DNA of 6,376 bases, taken from positions 1 through 6,376 of the forward strand of contig JAFRQN010000037.1 of NCBI GenBank assembly GCA_017428585.1, in the 5' to 3' direction. This DNA is from Bacteroidota bacterium. GTDB lineage: Bacteria > Bacteroidota > Ignavibacteria > Kapaibacteriales > UBA2268. This document shows positions 1 to 6,369 of this stretch, one piece after another. Below the pieces are notes generated by a model. It made no database searches and had not been told where the DNA came from. It saw only the letters and a list, made by a program, of their open reading frames with translations. How positions within the stretch are numbered: the first letter of the stretch is position 1; each line of letters opens with the position of its first letter. Both the position numbers and the translations under genes were made by a program.

Positions 1-521
1 TTATCAGCTAAGTCTTTTATTTTATTTGCTACATCTTTAAAACTGAAATGTTCATCAACATGGAAAATGAATGGATTTATATTTTCGTCCTGCGATATTT
101 TCAAAACCAAATCAGGATTAGAAGCAGCAGCATTTGATGGGGCAATGCTCCAATCTATATTTTCGTCAAGATATTTAAGCAGCTCGTTGGTATGCATAAC
201 GAAACATTCGTCCTTATCCCCTACCATACATACATTTGGCAATACAAAACCATTTTGTTCAAAGCGTTTGATGTAATAGATTACTTGTATAAGAACTTTT
301 GCTCTTGCAACATTGTTTGTCATAACTTCATTGAATTTATATTCAATGATTAGTTTCAAAACTTTGCCATTGTCAGTTTTTGTATCAACAAATCCGTCAC
401 AAGCAAACGGGTATGTAATTCCAGAAGGGAAATAAAGATTTATTCCCTTGTTGTAAACGTCCTCAACCGTGCGTTCAATAACAGCATCTTTTATTCCATC
501 GTAAAACTTGCTTTTGCTCAT
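1..521 (-). CDS. N-terminal part of a PD-(D/E)xK nuclease-like protein, probably a restriction-modification enzyme (partial)
   Basis: An open frame runs leftward from ATG at 521-519 through 173 codons to the window edge without a stop, so the C-terminal part is missing. An in-frame TAG lies two codons upstream of this ATG, which fixes the start. Seen in the sequence: Asp42 and Asp46 in a DGFVD segment, then IIEYKF with Glu60-x-Lys62, then Gln79 and Tyr83 in QVIYY. This is the D...ExK...QxxxY layout of PD-(D/E)xK nucleases of the RecB type. From memory of family members, the text around VCMVGDKDE, the DENINPF segment and FSFKDV..KIKDLAD resembles the N-terminus of large Bacteroidota proteins that carry an N6-adenine methylase domain further on (type IIG-like). 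That domain would be off-window and cannot be confirmed here. The gene starts 22 bp after kdsD on the same strand with no terminator between, and has no clear Shine-Dalgarno. Its G+C (about 33%) is close to that of its neighbours, so composition gives no sign of recent transfer. The nuclease-fold call is fairly secure; the methylase fusion is inferred. Confidence 0.6.
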   Translation of the reverse strand, partial: MSKSKFYDGIKDAVIERTVEDVYNKGINLYFPSGITYPFACDGFVDTKTDNGKVLKLIIEYKFNEVMTNNVARAKVLIQVIYYIKRFEQNGFVLPNVCMVGDKDECFVMHTNELLKYLDENIDWSIAPSNAAASNPDLVLKISQDENINPFIFHVDEHFSFKDVANKIKDLAD

Positions 522-543
522 AAATATCTATATTAACGAAAGG

Positions 544-1506
544 TTAATTGTTAATAATATCATGAATACGAATTAGACCTATCAACTTATTATCACACAC
601 AACAGGCAAAACACTTATTTGTTTAGAACCTCGATTTTCCATCAATGCTAATGCTTCAACAAGATATGCTTGTTCACCTATTATTATTGGATTTTTGGTC
701 ATAACATCATCCATTATTAATCCTCTAATATCATCGTATTTTTGAAGTATACGTCTAACATCACCATCTGTTATTATACCCAATAATTTTGATTCTTCAT
801 CTATGCAGCAACAACAACCAAAAGGTTTTTTTGTCATTTCTATCAAAACATCCTTGAAAGGTGTGTTTTTTGCAACAATAGCAATATCTTGAAGTTTATG
901 CATAACATCTCTAACCATCAAACGCACACTTTTACCTATTTGACCTAATGGATGCAGTCGAGAAAAGTCTTCCAAAGTAACATTTTTCTTATACATCAAA
1001 GAAACTGCCAGAGCATCACCTATTACCAGTGCAGCCGTGGTAGAAGTTGTTGGAGCTAAATTGAAAGGACAAGCTTCTTTCATAACAGAACCATCTAATA
1101 CTATATCAGAATTAGTAGCTAAGTGAGAATTCAAATTACCCACAATTGAAATAATATGAGCAGAACGCATTTTTAAATAAGGCAAAGTTCGTATAAGTTC
1201 TTCTGTGTTTCCACTTTTAGAAATTAAAAGAGCAACATCGCCTTTTTGTACCATGCCTATATCACCATGCAAAGCTTCTACTGGATGCAAAAACACAGCA
1301 GAAATTCCAATACTTGACAAGGTAGCTGCTATTTTTTGAGCAATAATTCCAGATTTACCTACACCAGAAACAATAATTTTATTTGAATTAGCAAGTATAT
1401 CAACTGCTGATTCAAAATTATGATTTATCAAACTTTGAGTACGTTCTAATGCACTTATTTCATCTATAAAAACTTGATTTGCTATTTTTAATATATTATC
1501 TGACAT
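544..1506 (-). CDS. kdsD: Arabinose-5-phosphate isomerase (KdsD/KpsF family)
   Basis: This cytoplasmic enzyme interconverts ribulose-5-phosphate and arabinose-5-phosphate, the first committed supply step for Kdo in lipopolysaccharide. The 320 residues are the usual family length. A SIS domain covers roughly residues 35-170, with VSGVGKSG at 47-53, HGD at 80-82 and SKSGNTEE at 96-103. Two CBS domains follow, at about 200-255 (VRDVMHK, ITDGDVRR) and 265-320 (MDDVMTKNP). Residues equivalent to the E. coli KdsD active-site set are all present at a constant offset of 8: Lys51, His80, Glu103, Glu144 and His185. The segment EACPFNLAPTTSTTA (144-158) is typical of the family. One oddity is four consecutive cysteines (231-234) in the first CBS domain, just before IDEESKLLGI. 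The gene begins 29 bp after the TonB receptor stop, with an AT-only leader and no Shine-Dalgarno, and ends 22 bp before the nuclease-like gene. GutQ or a capsule KpsF paralogue would look the same from sequence, so the exact paralogue is less certain than the reaction. Confidence 0.93.
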   Translation of the reverse strand: MSDNILKIANQVFIDEISALERTQSLINHNFESAVDILANSNKIIVSGVGKSGIIAQKIAATLSSIGISAVFLHPVEALHGDIGMVQKGDVALLISKSGNTEELIRTLPYLKMRSAHIISIVGNLNSHLATNSDIVLDGSVMKEACPFNLAPTTSTTAALVIGDALAVSLMYKKNVTLEDFSRLHPLGQIGKSVRLMVRDVMHKLQDIAIVAKNTPFKDVLIEMTKKPFGCCCCIDEESKLLGIITDGDVRRILQKYDDIRGLIMDDVMTKNPIIIGEQAYLVEALALMENRGSKQISVLPVVCDNKLIGLIRIHDIINN

Positions 1507-1535
1507 TTTTTTATATTTATATTTATTTTATATTA

Positions 1536-3797
1536 TTAAAATCTAATTTCATACGAAATTGAAGGAATTATAGGTAATAACAAAAAATCATCAACGGTTG
1601 TAACATCCTCAGATACATTATAAGTCCGCATCATAATATCACGTCTATTATATACATTATAAATATCTAAAGATAAACGAGAGTCTAAATCAAATAATTT
1701 AAAATTGTAAGTTAAATATATATTTAACTGATGGGACATAGGCAGCTGCAATCCATAACGTTCAGATGTTATTATTTTATCATGTCCAAAACTTTCATCA
1801 GGTCTCATTAATTTTACTCTGGAAGTTGCACCCGTATAATACTGACCACTTTGTAAAATAAAAGTACCTCCAGCTTCTAAATTATCTAATATTCTATATT
1901 GTACTACGGCCTTAAAATCATGTTTTCTTGCATATTTAGGCACAAATTTACGACCACCATTAATGCTGTCATATTGAGCAGAAACAAAACCTAATCCATA
2001 ACCTAACCAACCTGAAATTTTTCCATAGCTTTTTTGGAAAAATACTTCACATCCATAAGACTCAGCATCACCTATGAAAACAATATCCGACACTTTAGTT
2101 ACATTAAGTGTAAACATATTTAATTCACTGATATTTGACATCGTTTTATAATAAACATCAAAATTCAGCTTGCTATTATTAAATACTTTGGTTTCCACAC
2201 TAAAAATATAGTGATTAGAATATGATATAGGTACCGTTGTATCCGACGGCAGCCAAGTATCGACAATATTAAAATTTTCTAAAGTTGCAATTCTAATATT
2301 TTGATGATATAATCCATAAGCAAGTTTAAAAGAAATATCATCATTTAACGTATAACGCAATGCTGCACGAGGATCAAATTTAAATGTATTATTCAATTGA
2401 TAATAATTAAATCTAATACCTGTTTGTAATGCTAAGTTATCGCTTAAATTGAATTTTATTTGAGAAAAAGCTGAATAATTTATATCAGGAATTGAAAAAA
2501 GACTTGATGTTAAATCACCTAAATTTTGAGTAGAATCAACATCTCCAGTAAAATTCAAATGGTAATTAAATTTTAACTTAGTAATTTCAAACCCAAATTT
2601 TGCAGCAGCATTTTCAAGAATATACCAATCTAATTTTGCCTTACAGGTAAAATCTTTTATAGAATTATCTAAAATAAAATCATATCCAGTCATACCGCCA
2701 GTGAAATTTATTTTATAATTACTATAACTTAAATTAACTGAAGAAAATAAATTATCAGAAAATATATGCGACCAATTTGCAGATAATAAATTATTTCCTG
2801 TATTCATATCAATAGTTGAATTATCTGCTGCATAAGTTAAAATATCAGAACTCATGAATCCTGTTATAGATAATTTATCATTATTACCTATATCTTGAAC
2901 AATTTTAGCATTTATGTCATAAAAATAAAAGTCAGGCAGTTCTTCCATACTCATAATTGCTGTAATTGCATCTAAATAAGTTCTACGACCAGATATAAAA
3001 AAAGCACCATTTCCTAAAGGACCTTCTAAATCTGCTTTTGTAGAAATAAGACCTAATGAAACATCACCTTGATATTTATTTCTGTTGCCGTCTTTTTGAG
3101 TAAGATTTAAAACAGATGATAATCTACTTCCATATTCAGCCTCAAAACCTCCTTTTAGAAAATTAACATCTTTTATAGCATTTGTATTAAAGGAAGAAAA
3201 GAAACCAAATAAATGAGATGGATTATAAATAGCAGCTTCGTCTAATAGTACTAAATTTTGATCAGGCGAACCTCCTCGCACAAATAAACCAGTAGATAAT
3301 TGAGAAGAAGTTAACACACCTGGCAAATACTGCAGCGTTCTAAATACATCTGATTCGCCTCCTACACGAATTTCCTTGATTTGAGCAACAGGTATGTTCG
3401 TTGTTGAAATAGTTATCTCCCGTTGTTCTATCTCACGTTCTGCTTCGACAGTAACAACCGATGTTTGTAAAACATTTGGTTTTAATTTTATATCTAATCT
3501 TAAATCCTTTGATTTTTCTATTTCAATTTCTTGAACATATTTTTCATAACTTATATAAGTTACTCTTATTACATATTTTCCTGGTTTTACGCCTTGTAAT
3601 GAATAGAATCCTTTTGTATTTGTTTTTGTACCTAAGGAAGTTCCTTCCAAAAATATAGTGGCACTTATTAAAGGTTCACCGCTAACTGAATCTTTAACAA
3701 TACCGCTTATTCCATTAGCATAAACAGGTAATATATTAAATAAAACTAATAATATAATTATTAGTATTTGTTTATAATTTTTATTCCTTATGTACAC
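1536..3797 (-). CDS. TonB-dependent outer-membrane receptor with carboxypeptidase-regulatory-like N-terminal domain
   Basis: This is an outer-membrane gated channel that imports a ligand using energy from TonB-ExbB-ExbD. The 753 residues begin with a signal peptide: a basic start (residues 1-9), a hydrophobic stretch at 11-24 and likely cleavage after VYA at residue 27. Next comes a carboxypeptidase-regulatory-like beta-sandwich (about 28-107: ISGIVKDSVSGEPLISA, then TKGFYSLQGVKPGKY). A plug domain follows (about 125-235: FVRGGSPDQNLVLLDEA at 172-188, YNPSHLFGFFSSFN at 191-204, FEAEYGSRLSSVLNL). The rest is the beta-barrel, ending in SYEIRF with a terminal Phe, as expected for outer-membrane assembly. 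The length is typical of compact Bacteroidota receptors rather than the roughly 1000-residue SusC type, and no SusD partner is present, so the substrate cannot be named. The start codon is GTG (3797-3795). An in-frame TAG lies a few codons upstream, no ATG precedes the signal peptide, and no later Met would keep it. It is the first gene of a possible three-gene minus-strand transcript with kdsD and the nuclease-like gene. Confidence 0.93.
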   Translation of the reverse strand: MYIRNKNYKQILIIILLVLFNILPVYANGISGIVKDSVSGEPLISATIFLEGTSLGTKTNTKGFYSLQGVKPGKYVIRVTYISYEKYVQEIEIEKSKDLRLDIKLKPNVLQTSVVTVEAEREIEQREITISTTNIPVAQIKEIRVGGESDVFRTLQYLPGVLTSSQLSTGLFVRGGSPDQNLVLLDEAAIYNPSHLFGFFSSFNTNAIKDVNFLKGGFEAEYGSRLSSVLNLTQKDGNRNKYQGDVSLGLISTKADLEGPLGNGAFFISGRRTYLDAITAIMSMEELPDFYFYDINAKIVQDIGNNDKLSITGFMSSDILTYAADNSTIDMNTGNNLLSANWSHIFSDNLFSSVNLSYSNYKINFTGGMTGYDFILDNSIKDFTCKAKLDWYILENAAAKFGFEITKLKFNYHLNFTGDVDSTQNLGDLTSSLFSIPDINYSAFSQIKFNLSDNLALQTGIRFNYYQLNNTFKFDPRAALRYTLNDDISFKLAYGLYHQNIRIATLENFNIVDTWLPSDTTVPISYSNHYIFSVETKVFNNSKLNFDVYYKTMSNISELNMFTLNVTKVSDIVFIGDAESYGCEVFFQKSYGKISGWLGYGLGFVSAQYDSINGGRKFVPKYARKHDFKAVVQYRILDNLEAGGTFILQSGQYYTGATSRVKLMRPDESFGHDKIITSERYGLQLPMSHQLNIYLTYNFKLFDLDSRLSLDIYNVYNRRDIMMRTYNVSEDVTTVDDFLLLPIIPSISYEIRF

Positions 3798-3825
3798 TTT
3801 ATTTCTTATTTTCTAAAACAATTCC

Positions 3826-3839
3826 TATTTGTACAAATA
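3826..3839. promoter_or_regulatory. Perfect 14-bp palindrome overlapping the putative receptor promoter
   Basis: TATTTGTACAAATA is a perfect inverted repeat centred between 3832 and 3833. It overlaps the minus-strand TAnnTTTG motif and would span the expected transcription start of the receptor, where an operator for a dimeric regulator could lie. No regulator family is recognised from this sequence, and high AT content makes short palindromes common. Confidence 0.25.
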
Positions 3840-3841
3840 TA
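3834..3841 (-). promoter_or_regulatory. Candidate Bacteroidota -7 box for the TonB receptor transcript
   Basis: Read on the minus strand, TATATTTG matches the TAnnTTTG -7 consensus exactly. Transcription would start near 3827, giving a leader of about 30 nt before the GTG at 3797. No matching TTTG -33 element is visible upstream, and the region is so AT-rich that a chance match is possible. The box overlaps a 14-bp palindrome. Confidence 0.4.
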
Positions 3842-3885
3842 TTAAAAAAATATTTATTTACTATTATTATTTACTTTTAATTTAT

Positions 3886-3893
3886 TATTTTTG
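3886..3893 (+). promoter_or_regulatory. Candidate Bacteroidota -7 box for panD
   Basis: TATTTTTG on the plus strand matches TAnnTTTG exactly. A start near 3900 would leave a leader of about 20 nt before the panD ATG at 3921. No clear -33 TTTG is seen at the expected distance, so the support is positional plus one consensus match. Confidence 0.4.
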
Positions 3894-3920
3894 TAATATA
3901 ATTTTATTATAATAAAAGAC

Positions 3921-4280
3921 ATGGAACGTATATTTTTAAAATCTAAAATTCATAGAGCTGTGGTAACACAGACAGAGATAGATTACGAAGGAAGTATAAC
4001 TATAGATAAAGGATTAATGGAAGCTGCAAATATTTTATCTTTTGAAAAAGTATCTGTAGTTAATATTAATAATGGTGAACGCTTTGAGACATACGTTATG
4101 CCAGGCGAGAAAGGCAGCGGCATGATATGCTTAAATGGAGCAGCTGCACGAAAAGCATCTATAAATGATAGAATTATAATTATGTCTTATTGCAATTTAT
4201 CCGAACAAGAAATTAAAAACAATATGGTTAATCCTACTATTGTTGTTGTAGATGAAAACAACAATATCAAACAAATATAA
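3921..4280 (+). CDS. panD: Aspartate 1-decarboxylase proenzyme
   Basis: PanD removes the alpha-carboxylate of L-aspartate to give beta-alanine, the precursor joined to pantoate to make pantothenate and then CoA. It is a cytoplasmic pyruvoyl enzyme. The 119 residues are a little shorter than the E. coli protein (126). The self-cleavage site is intact: YEGS at 22-25, with Gly24-Ser25 as the scissile pair and Ser25 becoming the pyruvoyl group. Other family residues are at their standard positions: Lys9 and His11 (KIHR), Arg54 (NGERF), Tyr58 (ETYV) and Asn72 (LNGAAA). The ATG follows an A-rich leader without Shine-Dalgarno, normal for Bacteroidota. The next gene starts 35 bp downstream in the same direction, so the two are probably cotranscribed. 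The other pantothenate genes (panB, panC) are not in the window. Confidence 0.96.
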   Translation: MERIFLKSKIHRAVVTQTEIDYEGSITIDKGLMEAANILSFEKVSVVNINNGERFETYVMPGEKGSGMICLNGAAARKASINDRIIIMSYCNLSEQEIKNNMVNPTIVVVDENNNIKQI

Positions 4281-4315
4281 TACAATAAAATAATTTATTT
4301 AATAATAAAATTAAT

Positions 4316-5050
4316 ATGCTATCAATTATTATTTTAGCCGCTGGACTTGGAAAAAGAATGCAAACACCTGATATTCCAAAGGTCTTAGCAAAATTAAAAG
4401 GCAGCCCGCTTATATATTACGTTCTTAATACAGCTAATAAACTAAATCCTAATAAAATTGTTTTAGTTGTAGGACATCATAAAGAAATGTTAATAGATTA
4501 TGTTACAAATCAATTTAATAGTAATAAAATAAAATTTGCGGTTCAACAAAATCAATTAGGAACAGGTCATGCTGTCCTATGTGCAGAAAAAGAATTATTA
4601 GATAGTGAAGATAATATATTAATTTTATCTGGTGATGTACCACTACTAACGGAAACAACGTTAAATAAATTTATTGATAATCATAATTCCTTAAATGCTG
4701 ATATTTCTGTTCTATCTGCTGCAATAGACAACCCTACGGGATATGGACGTATTGTTCGCGATAAAAATGGAAAATTTATAGCTATTACCGAAGAAAAAGA
4801 TGCAACAGATGAAATAAAAAAAATTAAAGAAATAAATGGTGGAGTTTATTGCATAAATTCTAAATTATTATTTGAGTTATTAAAAAAAATAAATAATAAC
4901 AATATGCAAAATGAATATTATTTAACTGATATTATTGATTTAGCTTATAAACAAAACTTAAAAGTAATAGCTTCCAACATTGCTAATTTTAAGGAAATTC
5001 AAGGAATTAATACAAGAGAACAGTTAATTAATATAGAAAATAATTTATAA
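4316..5050 (+). CDS. GlmU-type N-acetylglucosamine-1-phosphate uridylyltransferase domain, stand-alone
   Basis: This is a Rossmann-like nucleotidyltransferase that most likely joins UTP and GlcNAc-1-phosphate to make UDP-GlcNAc for peptidoglycan and lipid A. Visible motifs in GlmU order are LAAGLGKRM (7-15) with Arg14, IPKVL with Lys22, and QNQLGTGHA (78-86). They continue with GDVPLL with metal-ligand Asp107 (106-111), GYGRIV (142-147), ITEEKDA (157-163) and NGGVY (174-178). The last are EYYLTDII (200-207) and IQGINTREQL (228-237), where Asn232 corresponds to the second metal ligand of E. coli GlmU. At 244 residues it holds only the pyrophosphorylase half. The left-handed beta-helix acetyltransferase half of bifunctional GlmU (about 450 residues) is absent, and the frame closes with TAA followed directly by a terminator, so this is not an obvious truncation. 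It starts 35 bp after panD with an AT-only leader. Another sugar-1-phosphate nucleotidyltransferase is possible, but the C-terminal motifs favour GlmU, so no gene symbol is assigned. Confidence 0.85.
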   Translation: MLSIIILAAGLGKRMQTPDIPKVLAKLKGSPLIYYVLNTANKLNPNKIVLVVGHHKEMLIDYVTNQFNSNKIKFAVQQNQLGTGHAVLCAEKELLDSEDNILILSGDVPLLTETTLNKFIDNHNSLNADISVLSAAIDNPTGYGRIVRDKNGKFIAITEEKDATDEIKKIKEINGGVYCINSKLLFELLKKINNNNMQNEYYLTDIIDLAYKQNLKVIASNIANFKEIQGINTREQLINIENNL

Positions 5051-5061
5051 AAGCCTTATAT

Positions 5062-5097
5062 AAAAAAACTCCTTAATTGAATTAAGGAGTTTTTTTT
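5062..5097. terminator. Bidirectional intrinsic terminator between the convergent genes
   Basis: A perfect hairpin pairs 5062-5077 with 5081-5096 around a 3-nt loop (TGA). Its core is ACTCCTTAAT/ATTAAGGAGT. A run of seven A precedes the core and a run of T follows it, so either strand yields a stem followed by a U-tract. It starts 11 bp after the GlmU-like stop and ends 20 bp before the DUF1015 stop on the other strand, which fits termination of both convergent transcripts. Confidence 0.92.
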
Positions 5098-5117
5098 ACT
5101 TTTTGAATTATTTAAAA

Positions 5118-6359
5118 TTAATCCATAAAATGAACAAACATTCCATCACCTAATTTTGGTTCAAACCATGTAGATTTTGGCGGCATAATTGCACCAGCAT
5201 CAGCAATATCCATTAAATCTTGAACAGAAGTAGGGAACATTGCAAATGCAACTGTCATTTCTCCCGAATTAACGCGTTTTTCTAATTCACCTAATCCTCT
5301 AATACCTCCAACAAAATCTATACGTTTACTTGTTCTTGGATCATCAATACCTAAGAATGGATTTAATACATTTTTCTGTAATAATGATACATCTAAACGT
5401 TCAACAGGATCTGCTATATTTGTAATTTCTGGTTTAAAATTCAATTTATACCAAGTTTTATTTATATACATACCCATTTCACCACGTTTAGTTGGTTTAT
5501 ATTGAGTATTAACTTTTTCTACTGTACATACAGTTTTTAGTTTTTCAAAGAATTCAGCTTCAGTTGCACCATTTAAATCAACAACAAGTCTGTTATAATC
5601 CATAATATATAAATGACTTGCAGGGAAAAGAACTGCCATATAATAATTATATTCTTCTTTTCCTGTATGATTAGGATTAGCTTTTTCACGTTCTCTACCA
5701 ACGATTGCACCTGCTGCAGAACGATGATGTCCATCTGCAATATAGAAATTCTTTGTTGCTTTTAATATTTCTTGTAATCTTGTACTAACTTTTTTGTCTC
5801 TAATAACCCATGATGTATGTCTTACATTCATGTTATCTACCAAATCATTATCTGGTTCTCTTTTTACTATTTCTGATACTATATTATTAATTTCAGCATT
5901 ATCAGGCATTGTTAAAAATATAGGACCTGTATGAGCATTTGTTACACGTACATGTTCAGCACGATCTTCTTCTTTATCTTTACGTGTTTTTTCGTGTTTC
6001 TTTATACTATCATTCCAATAATCATCTTTATTTACACAGCCTACTAAACCATATTGAGTACGACCATTCATTGTTTGAGCATATACATATAAATAAACAT
6101 CGTCATCTTCTACAAGAATCTTATCATCTATAAGTTTTTGTAAATTTTCCTTTGCTTTTTTATATACACGTGGATCATGTAGATCAATACCTGGTTCTAA
6201 ATCTACTTCTGGTTTGCCAACATGTAAAAATGAAAGAGGATTACCTTTTACTTCTTCTCTAGCCTCTTCTGAATTAAGAACATCATAAGGTTTTGCAACT
6301 ACCTTTTGTGCAAATTCTTGTTTTGGTCTAAAAGCTTTAAAAGGACGAAATTCTGGCAT
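5118..6359 (-). CDS. DUF1015 family protein (conserved, function unknown)
   Basis: The 413 residues match the DUF1015 family along their whole length. Recognisable segments are RPFKAFRP (5-12), VAKPYDVLNSEEA (21-33), FLHVGKPEVDL (44-54) and IKKHEKTRKDKEEDR (119-133). Further on are NAHTGPI (141-147), FYIADGHHRSAA (205-216) and MPPKSTWFEPKLGDGMFV (392-409). There is no signal peptide or membrane segment, so it is probably cytoplasmic. The DGHHR motif at 209-213 is the most conserved-looking site and resembles the G-x-H/R-R signature of ParB/sulfiredoxin-fold nucleotide-binding proteins, but that relation is inference. From memory, homologues in Bacteroidota and Clostridia often adjoin serA and serC; those neighbours would be off the right edge and are not visible. 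The ATG at 6359-6357 is preceded by AGGAG at proper spacing and puts the conserved PEFRPFKAFRP segment at the N-terminus, so the start is secure. Its promoter lies outside the window. Confidence 0.9.
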   Translation of the reverse strand: MPEFRPFKAFRPKQEFAQKVVAKPYDVLNSEEAREEVKGNPLSFLHVGKPEVDLEPGIDLHDPRVYKKAKENLQKLIDDKILVEDDDVYLYVYAQTMNGRTQYGLVGCVNKDDYWNDSIKKHEKTRKDKEEDRAEHVRVTNAHTGPIFLTMPDNAEINNIVSEIVKREPDNDLVDNMNVRHTSWVIRDKKVSTRLQEILKATKNFYIADGHHRSAAGAIVGREREKANPNHTGKEEYNYYMAVLFPASHLYIMDYNRLVVDLNGATEAEFFEKLKTVCTVEKVNTQYKPTKRGEMGMYINKTWYKLNFKPEITNIADPVERLDVSLLQKNVLNPFLGIDDPRTSKRIDFVGGIRGLGELEKRVNSGEMTVAFAMFPTSVQDLMDIADAGAIMPPKSTWFEPKLGDGMFVHFMD

Positions 6360-6364
6360 AAAAT

Positions 6365-6369
6365 CTCCT
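6365..6369 (-). promoter_or_regulatory. Shine-Dalgarno sequence of the DUF1015 gene
   Basis: AGGAG on the minus strand lies 5 nt before the ATG at 6359. It is the only good Shine-Dalgarno in the window; the other genes have AT-rich leaders without one. It supports the start call for DUF1015. Confidence 0.75.

Noticed and set aside
67..276. Plus-strand open frame of 69 codons
   Set aside because: It lies antisense to the edge nuclease-like gene, whose frame shows coherent family motifs. The plus-strand product shows no recognisable domain and has no ribosome-binding site.
1..521. Base composition as evidence that the edge gene was recently acquired
   Set aside because: A hand count gives about 33% G+C, close to sampled lines of kdsD and DUF1015, so composition does not set it apart.
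533..547. Small inverted repeat TTAAC-GAAAG-GTTAA at the kdsD stop
   Set aside because: The stem is only 5 bp, AT-rich and has no T-tract on the minus strand, so it is not a credible terminator.
3461..3658. Plus-strand open frame of 65 codons, rich in Leu and Ile
   Set aside because: It is antisense to the N-terminal domain of the TonB receptor. The hydrophobic composition is what a low-G+C complement of Lys/Glu/Asn codons gives.
4281..4315. Possible promoter or terminator between panD and the GlmU-like gene
   Set aside because: The 35 bp are almost purely A and T with no TAnnTTTG match and no GC-containing stem. Cotranscription is the simpler reading.
5939..6133. Plus-strand open frame of 64 codons, rich in His, Leu and Tyr
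   Set aside because: It is antisense to DUF1015, and its composition is explained by complementing that gene's Asp/Glu/Val/Lys codons. No start signals are visible.
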